From positions 620,001 through 684,000 of the forward strand of contig NZ_JBBOCT010000001.1 of assembly GCF_038002605.1 (NCBI RefSeq): 64,000 nucleotides of DNA, read 5' to 3'. Positions 50,657 through 59,806 of this stretch are shown here, one piece after another (position 1 is the first letter of the stretch; every line of letters begins with the position of its first letter). The notes under the pieces are model-generated. The model saw only the letters and a program-made list of their open reading frames with translations. It was not told the DNA's origin and did not search any database. A program made the position numbers and the translations under genes. Source of the DNA: Bacillus sp. FSL K6-3431. GTDB taxonomy: Bacteria > Bacillota > Bacilli > Bacillales > Bacillaceae_C.

Positions 50657-53374
50657 TTAGTTGACAAGTTTTCCACGTAAAACCATCGGCAAAATTCCAC
50701 CATTACGATAATAATCGATTTCAACATCAGAATCAAAACGAACAAGTACGTCAAATTCCTTTTTATTGCCATCCTCATCTGTTGCTGTAGCTTTGACAAT
50801 ATCACGTGGTTTGATATTTTCATCAATGTGGACATTAATTACTTCTTTACCCGTCAATCCAAGTACATCGGCATTTTCGCCTTTCTTGAATTGAAGCGGT
50901 AGAACACCCATTAATGCAAGGTTTGAACGATGAATCCTTTCAAAACTTTCAGCAATAACTGTTTTAATACCTAACAGTGTAGTACCTTTCGCTGCCCAGT
51001 CACGTGAAGAGCCCATTCCATAATCCTTACCAGCAAGTACAACAAGATCAGTACCATCATCTTTATAACGCATGCAAGTGTCATATATAGAATCAACTTC
51101 TCCAGTTGGCCAATAAGTGGAGAATCCACCTTCTGTGCCTGGAGCAACTTGGTTACGAATACGAATATTTGCGAAAGTTCCACGCATCATTACTTCATGG
51201 TTACCACGACGGGAACCGTATGAGTTAAAGTCGCGAGGTTGTACGCCATTTTCTAGTAAATATTTCCCTGCTGGTGTGTCTTTACCAATTGCACCTGCTG
51301 GTGAAATATGGTCAGTCGTAACAGAATCGCCAAACTTACCAACAATACGTAATCCTGATAATGGCTTAATTGTATCAAGATCAGTTGATAGGTTTTCAAA
51401 AAACGGCGGGTTTTGAATATAAGTAGAATCATTATTCCAAGTATACAATGGTTCATTCGTTGTTTTAATTTCATTCCAACGTTTGTTATCATCAAACACA
51501 TGCTCATATTCTTTTCTAAACAACTCAGGTGTTACTGTTTTTTGAACAACTGCAACAATTTCTTCTTTAGTTGGCCAAATATCTTTCATAAATACATCAT
51601 TACCATCTTTATCTTTGCCCAATGGCTCATTATTTAAGTCGATATCTACTGTCCCTGCTAGTGCATATGCAACAACTAGCGGAGGTGAAGCAAGATAGTT
51701 TCCTCTTACTAACGGATGGATTCTACCTTCAAAGTTTCGATTACCTGAGAGAACAGATGTAACGAGCAAATCACTTTCAGTAATTGCTTCTTCAATCTCA
51801 TCTTTCAATGGTCCAGAGTTCCCGATACAAGTTGTACAACCATAGCCAACTAAATCGAAACCAAGTTTTGATAAGTATTCCATTAAACCTGCATCACGTA
51901 AATAACCAGTTACTACTTTGGACCCTGGAGCTAAAGATGTTTTCACATACTTAGGAACTTCGAGGCCTTTTTCTACCGCCTTTTGTGCAAGTAAACCAGC
52001 CCCCAACATTACGTATGGGTTAGATGTATTTGTACAGCTAGTAATTGCGGCAATGGCTATAGCACCTGTTTTCATCGTTGCTTCATCGCCATTATTAAAT
52101 TTAACTTTTACTAATTTCGTAATTTCAGCCGGCTCTAAACCAAAACCTTGATTCCCTACAGGAGATTGCATTGCTTCTTTGAAGGACTTTTGCATCTGTG
52201 ATAGTGGGATTAAATCTTGTGGACGTTTAGGTCCTGATAAGTTTGCTTCAATTACAGAAAGGTCTATTTCTACAATGTCTTTATAAACAGGATCTTCTTT
52301 ATCCGTCGTAAAGAACATATCATTTTCTTTTAAATAAACTTCTACTAGCTTAATTTGTTCTTCGTCGCGTCCAGTTAAATGTAAATAATTTAATGCTTCT
52401 TCATCAACGGGGAAAAATCCGCATGTAGCACCGTATTCCGGAGCCATATTAGCAATAGTCGCTCTATCTGCAAGCGGCAAGCTCGCAACGCCTTCACCAT
52501 AAAACTCGACAAATTTCCCAACCACTCCATGAGAACGAAGTACTTGAGTAACTTTCAATGCCAAATCTGTTGCTGTAGCACCATTAGGTAGTTCTCCTGT
52601 TAATTTTACGCCAACCACTTCAGGAATTGGGAAATATGAAGGCTGACCAAGCATTCCAGCTTCCGCTTCGATTCCACCAACACCCCAACCTAATACACCG
52701 ATACCGTTAATCATCGTAGTATGAGAGTCTGTTCCAAAAAGTGTATCCGGATATGCTTCATAATCACCTGATGGTGTTTCAATTGCATGTACAACGTTTG
52801 CTAAATACTCCAAATTAACTTGATGAACAATACCAGTAGCTGGTGGAACTGCGCGATAATTGTCAAATGCTTTTTGTGCCCAACTTAAGAATTGGTAGCG
52901 TTCAGCATTACGTTCAAATTCATAATCCATATTGACTTGTAATGCAGATGGAGATCCATAAGTGTCTACTTGTACTGAGTGGTCAATAACTAAGTCTACA
53001 GGTATTTCAGGATTGATTTTCTCCGCATCTCCGCCTAGATCTGACATCGCTTTTCTTAGTGAAGCAAGATCCACAACAGCCGGTACTCCTGTAAAGTCTT
53101 GAAGAATTACACGGGATGGTTTAAATGGAACTTCTCCATCTACCACTTCATCAGTAGCCCATTTTGCTAAGTTTTCAACATGTTCTTTCGTAATAACACG
53201 TCCGTCCATTTGTCGAAGAACAGATTCCAATAATACTTTAATAGAATAAGGCAAGTTTGAAACTTTTGCCACACCAGCTTCTTCTAAAGCTGCTAGGCGA
53301 TAATAATGATAACGTTTTCCGCCGACATCAAAAGAAGTGCGTGCGTTAAAAACATCAGTTTTAGATTGTGTCAT
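50657..53374 (-). CDS. acnA: aconitate hydratase A
   Basis: A 905-residue aconitase of the AcnA/IRP type that interconverts citrate and isocitrate in the TCA cycle. The Fe-S ligands are in [10 protein letters not shown] and [32 protein letters not shown] and the domain-4 [20 protein letters not shown] are signature segments. In Bacillus the iron-free protein also binds mRNA. GAGGGGG precedes the ATG. Upstream are two CcpC-like dyads. Confidence 0.97.
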   Translation of the reverse strand: MTQSKTDVFNARTSFDVGGKRYHYYRLAALEEAGVAKVSNLPYSIKVLLESVLRQMDGRVITKEHVENLAKWATDEVVDGEVPFKPSRVILQDFTGVPAVVDLASLRKAMSDLGGDAEKINPEIPVDLVIDHSVQVDTYGSPSALQVNMDYEFERNAERYQFLSWAQKAFDNYRAVPPATGIVHQVNLEYLANVVHAIETPSGDYEAYPDTLFGTDSHTTMINGIGVLGWGVGGIEAEAGMLGQPSYFPIPEVVGVKLTGELPNGATATDLALKVTQVLRSHGVVGKFVEFYGEGVASLPLADRATIANMAPEYGATCGFFPVDEEALNYLHLTGRDEEQIKLVEVYLKENDMFFTTDKEDPVYKDIVEIDLSVIEANLSGPKRPQDLIPLSQMQKSFKEAMQSPVGNQGFGLEPAEITKLVKVKFNNGDEATMKTGAIAIAAITSCTNTSNPYVMLGAGLLAQKAVEKGLEVPKYVKTSLAPGSKVVTGYLRDAGLMEYLSKLGFDLVGYGCTTCIGNSGPLKDEIEEAITESDLLVTSVLSGNRNFEGRIHPLVRGNYLASPPLVVAYALAGTVDIDLNNEPLGKDKDGNDVFMKDIWPTKEEIVAVVQKTVTPELFRKEYEHVFDDNKRWNEIKTTNEPLYTWNNDSTYIQNPPFFENLSTDLDTIKPLSGLRIVGKFGDSVTTDHISPAGAIGKDTPAGKYLLENGVQPRDFNSYGSRRGNHEVMMRGTFANIRIRNQVAPGTEGGFSTYWPTGEVDSIYDTCMRYKDDGTDLVVLAGKDYGMGSSRDWAAKGTTLLGIKTVIAESFERIHRSNLALMGVLPLQFKKGENADVLGLTGKEVINVHIDENIKPRDIVKATATDEDGNKKEFDVLVRFDSDVEIDYYRNGGILPMVLRGKLVN

Positions 53375-53471
53375 GCCAATCCCCCTCTTTTAAAATACTC
53401 ACAATAAATAATCATGTAATAAAACTAATCATTCTTCCCTATTAGTTTATAATAATCTCACCAATAAGTAA

Positions 53472-53510
53472 ATAACGAGAATGTTATGGTTTTTAATAAG
53501 TAAATCTTAT
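53472..53510 (-). promoter_or_regulatory. two CcpC-like ATAA-TTAT dyads upstream of acnA
   Basis: ATAAGTAAATCTTAT (53496-53510) is an exact ATAA-N7-TTAT site, the form bound by the citrate-responsive repressor CcpC in B. subtilis citB. A second dyad, ATAACGAGAATGTTAT (53472-53487), has an 8-base centre. They lie about 100-135 bases before the acnA start. The regulator itself is not in the window. Confidence 0.5.
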
Positions 53511-53618
53511 CAAACCATATTTAGCTCTACATATAAAAATTCCACCTTTAATCATATCAAATAATCCTCAAAAATAATATAATTTAATATGATAAATTGA
53601 CATATTTCATTTTATTTT

Positions 53619-54299
53619 TTACTTTTGGGAAGCCCGAAAACCTGCATCTACTGCCTCTTTTTCAGTACAAAACCACATTTCTGGAATAACTTGATCATAA
53701 TATTGTCCTGTCGGCAAATGATAAATCTTGTCTTTTTTGCTATTAATATTCCCTTTGATTTGACAATCTTTATTTGATGCTATTTCTTTGTCCACCGAAT
53801 TATAGCCTTTTTCATGGGCATAGTTTTCTAATGACCATATTCCGATTTCTTTTGACCTAGCAATATTTTGTACTTCCTCAAACTCATCTACATACTTAAT
53901 ATCTGGGGGAAATATTGCAACCCGTGCTAATCCTTCCTCTACAAGCACTTTATTGAAATTTTCACCGTCCGCCCAAACATAGGCTAGTAGTCTTCCATAT
54001 CTATCTCTTTCAGAAACATCGAGTTCTAACCTTACTTCTTTGTCCGTTAAAAATTCTTTTGTAAAATCAGATGCTTCTATACCAAATGGTTGTACTCCTA
54101 AACGTGGATGTTTTGTTTCTGGGGTGTCAATTAATATCATTCTTACTTTTTCAATGTCGCCATTATTCATTTTCACTTCGATCGTATCCCCATCTACCGT
54201 CCGGACAACGGTACCCATCAAACTGTTTGAATCATTATTTACTGAACATCCTAATAACAAAAAAATACATGAACATAAAAATAAAAGCTTCTTACCCAA
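53619..54299 (-). CDS. thermonuclease-family lipoprotein (YncB-like)
   Basis: A 226-residue secreted nuclease. A lipoprotein signal with lipobox LLLGC (lipid-carrying Cys18) is followed by a staphylococcal-nuclease OB fold (about residues 28-155) with VDGDTIEV, VRMILIDTPET and the catalytic Glu/Arg region SERDRYGRLLAYVW. A C-terminal tail (CQIKGNINSKKDKIYHLPTG... WFCTEKEAVDAGFRAS) resembles the small cysteine-pair domain often attached to such nucleases. It probably degrades DNA at the cell surface. Confidence 0.9.
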   Translation of the reverse strand: MGKKLLFLCSCIFLLLGCSVNNDSNSLMGTVVRTVDGDTIEVKMNNGDIEKVRMILIDTPETKHPRLGVQPFGIEASDFTKEFLTDKEVRLELDVSERDRYGRLLAYVWADGENFNKVLVEEGLARVAIFPPDIKYVDEFEEVQNIARSKEIGIWSLENYAHEKGYNSVDKEIASNKDCQIKGNINSKKDKIYHLPTGQYYDQVIPEMWFCTEKEAVDAGFRASQK

Positions 54300-54370
54300 C
54301 TCTTATGCACTTCCTTATACAATTTTTTATTTATATGAACTCCCAAAAATCCATTCGATTTTAAATAAAT

Positions 54371-54395
54371 GTTTATCCAGAGACATAACAGGTAA
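54371..54395 (+). promoter_or_regulatory. possible sigma-B promoter of the GlsB/YeaQ gene
   Basis: GTTTAT (54371-54376) and AGGTAA (54390-54395) are 13 bases apart, a partial match to GTTTAA-N12-15-GGGTAT. Genes of this membrane-protein family are often general-stress controlled. The match is weak. Confidence 0.3.
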
Positions 54396-54446
54396 TAATA
54401 TAACCAAGCAAAAAATTAATGAAATTCAAAAAGGAGATGGATATAA

Positions 54447-54710
54447 ATGGGCTTTTTATTATATCTTATCGTAGGTGGGATAATAGGTTGGTTAGCAGGT
54501 TTGATTTTAGGTAAAGATATTCCTGGTGGCATTATTGGGAACATTATTGCAGGTATTATTGGCGCTTGGCTTGGCGGAGCTATCTTCGGAAATTGGGGAC
54601 CAGATGTCGCTGGAATCGCTATTGTACCAGCGTTAATTGGTGCATTACTACTCGTATTCATCTTGAGTCTAATTTTGGGTTCAATGGCGAGAGGCCGTAA
54701 ACACAGCTAA
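54447..54710 (+). CDS. GlsB/YeaQ/YmgE family stress-response membrane protein
   Basis: An 87-residue protein of three hydrophobic glycine-rich segments: LLYLIVGGIIGWLAGLILGK, GGIIGNIIAGIIGAWLGGAI and the C-terminal ALLLVFILSLILGSM, ending in a basic ARGRKHS tail. This is the transglycosylase-associated (YeaQ/GlsB) family, which is commonly stress-induced; the molecular role is unknown. AAGGAGATGG precedes the ATG. Confidence 0.9.
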   Translation: MGFLLYLIVGGIIGWLAGLILGKDIPGGIIGNIIAGIIGAWLGGAIFGNWGPDVAGIAIVPALIGALLLVFILSLILGSMARGRKHS

Positions 54711-54731
54711 GAAATCTATATAAACTTTTTT

Positions 54732-54762
54732 AAAAAAACGGGAGCATTGCTTCCGTTTTTTT
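54732..54762 (+). terminator. bidirectional rho-independent terminator
   Basis: AAAAAAACGG plus AGC pairs with GCT plus CCGTTTTTTT around a short loop. It serves the YeaQ-type gene on the plus strand and, with its A-rich arm, the converging transglycosylase gene. Confidence 0.8.
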
Positions 54763-55381
54763 AATTGATCAAATCTTTATATATATTTACGTAATAAAGT
54801 ACATCATCTACATATTTTTCACTGTGGTTGTAGGCATATATTGCCTTTTTTATGTCCCCATCTGCAGCACCATATTTTGATAAAAAATTAGCTGCACTAA
54901 AAATAGCATCTTCAATATCATATGGATCGGCTATGCCATCTCCATTTGCATCCACCCCATACCCACCATATTTTTTAATAATAGCAGGGTCTGATTTTTC
55001 TTTTTCAGGAATTTCTCCTTGTCCAAGTCCCTCACAAGTTGGATGTGTCCATCCTACAAAAGTGCAAGGCATAAATTGCATATGCCCTTCTGCTCCCGCA
55101 GGAGATAGCAAAGGATCCATCGTAGAAAAAATAGTTTCCACTCGATGATGCGCCGCTAATAAATAAGCAGGTACACCGTACTCTTTTTCAGCTGCCTTAT
55201 ATATTGGAATATATTCAGGTGGAATTTCAGGTGTCTTCACTTGTTCTTTTATTTTGGGATTGCTATACATGATAAAAAATAGCAACAAAATTAACGGAAC
55301 AAAAAACATCAGCAAAACGAGACGCTTTCTATTGGATTGAGCCCGAGCTGTAGTTGGTCCTTTTTTGCCTGTCTTTTTCAT
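54761..55381 (-). CDS. lytic transglycosylase (SLT domain), membrane-anchored
   Basis: A 206-residue protein with an N-terminal membrane anchor (residues about 20-41, LVLLMFFVPLILLLFFIMY) and an extracytoplasmic SLT-type lysozyme fold. The likely catalytic Glu is in HHRVETIFST, followed by GAEGHMQFMPCTFVGW and AAYNYN-like AIYAYNHSEKYVDDVLYY. A calcium-like VDANGDGIADPYDIEDA loop is visible. It should cut glycan strands of peptidoglycan. AAGGAGA precedes the ATG. Confidence 0.85.
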   Translation of the reverse strand: MKKTGKKGPTTARAQSNRKRLVLLMFFVPLILLLFFIMYSNPKIKEQVKTPEIPPEYIPIYKAAEKEYGVPAYLLAAHHRVETIFSTMDPLLSPAGAEGHMQFMPCTFVGWTHPTCEGLGQGEIPEKEKSDPAIIKKYGGYGVDANGDGIADPYDIEDAIFSAANFLSKYGAADGDIKKAIYAYNHSEKYVDDVLYYVNIYKDLIN

Positions 55382-55451
55382 ATCGAGTCGTCTCCTTGCA
55401 TCAAAAAATCCCGGCAGTGTACCCGGTGGTTATTTTCATAATTAAATTCAG

Positions 55452-56279
55452 TTACAATTTCCGTAAATACATAATAGCTTGATGCAAATGTGCAAAAGTT
55501 TTCATCTTTGAAAAATCTACTCCAAGACTTATGCTTGTTTGAGCAATTTCTGGTCTTATCCCAGTAAGCATCATTTCTATCCCTAGTAAATTAAAAGTAT
55601 CTCCTAATTGGAAAATTTGATTCGCTACCATTGTATCAATTACTGGTACGCCAGACAAATCAAGAATAACATTTTCTAATTGCATATTACTAGCCTTCTG
55701 TACACTCTGCTCCATTATTTTAGATGCTCTGTATGTATCAATCTCTCCGACAAGCGGGATAATTCCAAGTCCTTCATCTACTTTGATCACCGGTGTACCT
55801 AACACGAGAATCATCTCTTGCTGTGAAGAAAGAATATATTCGTAATCATGAATATACTTTTTTGTGACAAGCTCCGTAGCTTCATCAAATTTGCTACTAA
55901 TCGCTTTTACCCAACTGATCACCGTTTTACCGGATACCTCATTATTGCTAGATATAAACTGTTCAAGATAGGAATAATAAATACCTCGAAAAAGAGAAAA
56001 ATTAACTATTACATCATATAATGGCGTCTCTGTGCTTGAACGACTAGATGCAATCGCATCTGCCCATTCCTTTAGATAAGTCTCTTCCCCAAACAAACTT
56101 TCCGTTACAGCATTGTTGAATTTGTAATTCATTTCCCTCATTTGTTTATATGTTTCTGAATCCTTTGGTTGTGCATATACACCGACACCACTTGAAAAAA
56201 CTTGATTAAACCAGTCGGTCGTCATATTTGACACATTATCTTTCATAAACTGATGCAATTTCTTTTCAATATTCTCCAT
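55452..56279 (-). CDS. RsbR-type stressosome STAS protein
   Basis: A 275-residue RsbR paralogue: an N-terminal helical globin-like sensor region (about 1-150) and a C-terminal STAS domain (about 160-272). The STAS sequence ILDLSGVPVIDTMVANQIFQ carries Thr216, equivalent to the phosphorylated Thr171 of RsbRA, and LTGIRPEIAQTSISLGVD holds the second threonine region. Such proteins form the stressosome with RsbS and RsbT and control sigma-B. No rsbS/rsbT/sigB genes are nearby. It stands alone on the minus strand. Confidence 0.9.
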   Translation of the reverse strand: MENIEKKLHQFMKDNVSNMTTDWFNQVFSSGVGVYAQPKDSETYKQMREMNYKFNNAVTESLFGEETYLKEWADAIASSRSSTETPLYDVIVNFSLFRGIYYSYLEQFISSNNEVSGKTVISWVKAISSKFDEATELVTKKYIHDYEYILSSQQEMILVLGTPVIKVDEGLGIIPLVGEIDTYRASKIMEQSVQKASNMQLENVILDLSGVPVIDTMVANQIFQLGDTFNLLGIEMMLTGIRPEIAQTSISLGVDFSKMKTFAHLHQAIMYLRKL

Positions 56280-56401
56280 CCCTTTGCTCTGCTCCTTTAC
56301 TTACGAATAATCCATTTTTCATAAAAACATATTTCATATATAAGTATGGGAAATTCACTTACATTTCGCAAGCTTTAAAGCATTAAATTTAAAAAACAAA
56401 G

Positions 56402-56434
56402 AACACCGCTATTAAAGATTGCGGTGTTTTTTGA
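56402..56434 (-). terminator. rho-independent terminator of the YflT-type gene
   Basis: AACACCGC (56402-56409) pairs with GCGGTGTT (56421-56428). T residues follow on both strands, better on the plus strand. Confidence 0.65.
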
Positions 56435-56447
56435 TGTATTATTGCTG

Positions 56448-56873
56448 TTACTCTCCATTTTCTAAGAAAAGAATAATCCTGCCTTTATTTAAGTCCTCAA
56501 TATATTCTTCAGCCGAATATTCATCCATTCCCATCGTCGTAAACATTTTTTTTAGCTCTTCATAACTACCACCAGAGAAAGTCGAGGCTATTGGTCCAGC
56601 AGCTACATATGGCCCAATAGCAGGGGTTGCTATTCCGGGGACATATAGACCTCCACCAATACCAGCTAAAAAGCCACCAATTATGCCGAAAGCACCTTCA
56701 TTTGCGGGCTCTTTTTCTTCTACATCTGTTTTATCATGAATAAATTCTGTTGTATCTTCATCCCTTGCCATAACCGAAAATTGATTTGGATCCATTCCGT
56801 CCGATTGATATTGTTTAATTTTAATCACAACCTCTTGTTGATCCTCAAAAACACCTATCACTTTTGCAGCCAA
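56448..56873 (-). CDS. YflT-domain general stress protein
   Basis: A 141-residue protein of the heat/salt-stress 'general stress protein 17M'/YflT type: AAKVIGVFEDQQEVVIKIKQ forms the N-terminal strand-helix, a central glycine-rich hydrophobic span (FGIIGGFLAGIGGGLYVPGI) could insert in a membrane, and the C-terminal EEYIEDLNKGRIILFLE closes the domain. An earlier in-frame ATG (56909) precedes the ribosome site; GAGGAGGG is 7 bases before a TTG at 56873, so TTG is the start. Location beside an RsbR homologue fits a stress role. Confidence 0.8.
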   Translation of the reverse strand: MAAKVIGVFEDQQEVVIKIKQYQSDGMDPNQFSVMARDEDTTEFIHDKTDVEEKEPANEGAFGIIGGFLAGIGGGLYVPGIATPAIGPYVAAGPIASTFSGGSYEELKKMFTTMGMDEYSAEEYIEDLNKGRIILFLENGE

Positions 56874-57002
56874 AATGATCCCTCCTCTATATAATATAGA
56901 ATACCCCATATTATTATCTTCAAAACAAATTTAGTATTTATTACTCTCCAGAAACCAATGTTGAACCCCCACCATTTTTTATTAAAAGTCACTTTTTCTT
57001 CC

Positions 57003-57032
57003 TACATAATTACAATTAGGTTGCACATACTG
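57003..57032 (+). promoter_or_regulatory. probable sigma-G promoter of the ger operon
   Basis: TACATA (57003-57008), 17 bases, then CATACTG (57026-57032), close to the forespore sigma-G consensus TGAATA-N17-18-CATACTA. Germinant receptor operons are sigma-G dependent, which supports it. It ends 36 bases before the first ger start codon. Confidence 0.5.
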
Positions 57033-57068
57033 ACAATAGTACAATTTACTACCAATGAGGGATAGAAA

Positions 57069-58757
57069 ATGCCAGTATGGAACCGAAAAAAGTATAGACA
57101 GAGCAACAAACAAGAGATAGAGCAAGTTCCACATAAGACACTACAGGAGCTAAAACAGCAAGATTTAAAAGAAAAATTAGAGGATACAATTGATTTTATA
57201 AGCAGTTTACTAGGAGAAAGTGACGACTTTATAATCAGGAGATTTTCAATATTTGGAACACAGTCCGCTGCTATATTCTATATTTCAAATTTAGTTGATC
57301 ATACTGTAATAAATAATGATATTTTAAAACCACTTATGTCATCACCAGAACATGTAAGTAAAAAGATAAATAATCACAAGATCCCTCAAATTTTGCTAGA
57401 AGAAGTCCTTTATCACAGTGAAGTACAACTTGAAGTAAATCTAGTAAAACTAGTTGAAGCAATAATTGCCGGCGAAACAGTCATCGTCATTAATGGTGCT
57501 TTACACGCTCTCCATGTCGATACACGTAATGTTGAAAAAAGGGCTGTTACTCAGCCTGAAACAGAGCAAGTCATTATCGGTCCACGAGAAGGATTTATTG
57601 AACGACTTGGAACTAATATCGGTCTATTGCGATATCGTTTGCCAACATCAGATTTTTGTGTAAAAACGATGAAGGTTGGGCGACTTACAAAATCAAAAGT
57701 AGCTATATGCTATATGAAGGGGATTACAAACCAAGCATTGGTAGACGAGGTTGAACATCGTTTATCGAAAATTGATATTGATGCCATACTTGATGTCGGT
57801 TATCTGGAACAGTTTATTGAAGATAATCATTTTTCTCCTTTTCCACAAACTTTATTAACTGAACGTCCGGATAGTGCGGTTGGTAACTTGATTGAAGGAC
57901 GAGTAGCAGTTCTTGTTGATGGATCTCCCTTTGCTTTACTTGTACCCGTTGTCTTTAATCAGTTTTATCAGGCAACAGAAGATTATTCAACTCGTTTTTT
58001 ACTCGGAAGTTTTACAAGATTGGTTCGTATATTAGCACTCGTCTTCTCATTAATTGTTCCATCCCTATATGTCTCGTTTATTTCGTTTAATCCTGAGTTG
58101 CTGCCTACCGAATTTGCGGTTGCGGTTGCAGGCGGACGAGCAGGGGTTCCTTTCCCAGCTGTTGTTGAAGTATTAATAATGGAAGGTGCCATGGAAATAT
58201 TACGAGAAGCGACCGTGCGCCTTCCAAAACAAATTGGTGGTGCTTTGTCGATTGTAGGTGTTTTAGTAATTGGAGATGCAGCAGTAGCAGCTGGACTTGC
58301 AAGCCCTATTACAGTTGTCGTTATTGCAATCACCACGATTGGATCTTTTGCCACTCCTGTATACAATGCGTCATTTGCTTTACGTATGTTACGTTTTCCT
58401 TTGGCGATCCTTGCAGGAATCTTTGGTCTTTATGGTGTAATGATAGGTATCATTGTAATCCTCAATCACATGCTTTCATTAAAATCATTTGGCGTCCCAT
58501 ATATGAGCCCAGTCTCTCCCGGGAATGCTCAAGGAATGAAGGACGTTGTGATTAGATTCCCTTTTTGGTGGATGCCAAAAAGGCCTGAATTTCTCCATAG
58601 CCCAAATACAATTCGAGCGGGATTAAACAAAGAAACGAAAACAGTACCAACCAATCCATTAGAATCGGCAAATGTAAGCAATGAACGTTCGGAGGTAGAC
58701 GAAGATGGCACATCTGCGAGAAATAACAATCGTTCAAACGGCAACAATACTAATTAG
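57069..58757 (+). CDS. spore germination protein, GerA-family A subunit
   Basis: A 562-residue A subunit of a germinant receptor in the spore inner membrane. The cytosolic N-terminal domain (about 1-290) includes LLGESDDFIIRRFSIFG and IVINGALHALHVDTRNVEKR; the membrane part starts after DGSPFALLVPVVFNQFYQ and includes the hallmark GGRAGVPFPAVVEVLIMEGA and LGLASPITVVVIAITTIGSF-like helices. The last 40 residues are hydrophilic and low-complexity (Asn/Ser-rich). It overlaps the B-subunit gene by 53 bases and is transcribed from a probable sigma-G promoter. Confidence 0.95.
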   Translation: MPVWNRKKYRQSNKQEIEQVPHKTLQELKQQDLKEKLEDTIDFISSLLGESDDFIIRRFSIFGTQSAAIFYISNLVDHTVINNDILKPLMSSPEHVSKKINNHKIPQILLEEVLYHSEVQLEVNLVKLVEAIIAGETVIVINGALHALHVDTRNVEKRAVTQPETEQVIIGPREGFIERLGTNIGLLRYRLPTSDFCVKTMKVGRLTKSKVAICYMKGITNQALVDEVEHRLSKIDIDAILDVGYLEQFIEDNHFSPFPQTLLTERPDSAVGNLIEGRVAVLVDGSPFALLVPVVFNQFYQATEDYSTRFLLGSFTRLVRILALVFSLIVPSLYVSFISFNPELLPTEFAVAVAGGRAGVPFPAVVEVLIMEGAMEILREATVRLPKQIGGALSIVGVLVIGDAAVAAGLASPITVVVIAITTIGSFATPVYNASFALRMLRFPLAILAGIFGLYGVMIGIIVILNHMLSLKSFGVPYMSPVSPGNAQGMKDVVIRFPFWWMPKRPEFLHSPNTIRAGLNKETKTVPTNPLESANVSNERSEVDEDGTSARNNNRSNGNNTN

Positions 58758-59805
58758 TACAATCATTGGAGTGGGCGTATTACGGCTTCCACTTATTTCT
58801 GTTCGCATTGCCGACACAGGGGCTCCTTTTGTCACATTTTTAGCGGTTATCGTCTTTTTTATTGGACTATGGGTGATTACTAAATTGGGAATACGCTTTT
58901 CGAATCAATCCATTATTGAATATAGTGAAGTCATTCTTGGGAAATGGCTAGGTCGCATGTACGGCTTGGCCATAATCGCTTTCTTTTTGATCTTAACGGG
59001 ATTTGCTTCAAGAGAATTTGGTGCAGTAGTAGTCACTGCTGTTTTGAAAGAGACCCCTCTGGAAGTAACTGTTCTTGCCATGTTATTGTTGGCCGCCATT
59101 TTTACTCGCGACAATTTAAATACATTCGCCTATATCCATAATTTTTATGTTCCTGCTATCTTAATTCCTGCATTAGTCATTGTGGCAGTATCATTAAAGA
59201 ATGCCAATTCTCTTTATCTACAACCACTTTTTGGTAATGGACCAAGCGGAATGTTTTCTGGAGTGATAACCATAGCAGCTTTGTTTCAAACTGCTTTTAT
59301 TTTGACAATTATTATTCCTCATATGAAAAGACCCGAAAAAGCGATGAAAGCAGCTGTCTGGGGAACCATCATATCAGGAGTCTTATATATAATGATTGTA
59401 ATAGCAACGCTTGCTGTCTTCGGGCCAGAAGAAATGAAAAAAACCATGTGGCCCACCCTAGAACTTGCAAGAGCCACTTCCTTGCCTGGAAACCTTTTAC
59501 AACGCTTGGATGTTGTTTTTTTAGCCATTTGGGTGACAGCTGTTTTTACAACAATTTATTCAAGCTATATGCTTACCATACAAGTCATAAAGCAATTATT
59601 CGGCTTGAAAGATCATAAAATGTTCTCGTTTTTTTTACTACCTATTGTTTTTGTAATCGCAATGTTTCCTGAAAATACCCTGCAAATGTATGACCTTATT
59701 GGTATTGTTGGGAGATTAGGACTTCTTGTCACAATCGTTTTTCCGATATTTTTATTGATTACAGCTAAAATCCGCAAAGTAACTATGAGGAAAGGCGGAA
59801 ATTAA
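58705..59805 (+). CDS. spore germination protein, GerA-family B subunit
   Basis: A 366-residue ten-helix membrane protein of the amino-acid/polyamine/cation transporter superfamily (GerB/spore permease). The first helix TATILISTIIGVGVLRLP carries the broken-helix GVGV ligand site of these germinant sensors; GNGPSGMFSGVITIAALFQT is also typical. It binds or conducts the germinant. The start at 58705 lies inside the A gene, 9 bases behind GGAGG. The C-subunit gene follows one base after its stop. Confidence 0.95.
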   Translation: MAHLREITIVQTATILISTIIGVGVLRLPLISVRIADTGAPFVTFLAVIVFFIGLWVITKLGIRFSNQSIIEYSEVILGKWLGRMYGLAIIAFFLILTGFASREFGAVVVTAVLKETPLEVTVLAMLLLAAIFTRDNLNTFAYIHNFYVPAILIPALVIVAVSLKNANSLYLQPLFGNGPSGMFSGVITIAALFQTAFILTIIIPHMKRPEKAMKAAVWGTIISGVLYIMIVIATLAVFGPEEMKKTMWPTLELARATSLPGNLLQRLDVVFLAIWVTAVFTTIYSSYMLTIQVIKQLFGLKDHKMFSFFLLPIVFVIAMFPENTLQMYDLIGIVGRLGLLVTIVFPIFLLITAKIRKVTMRKGGN

Positions 59806-59806
59806 A

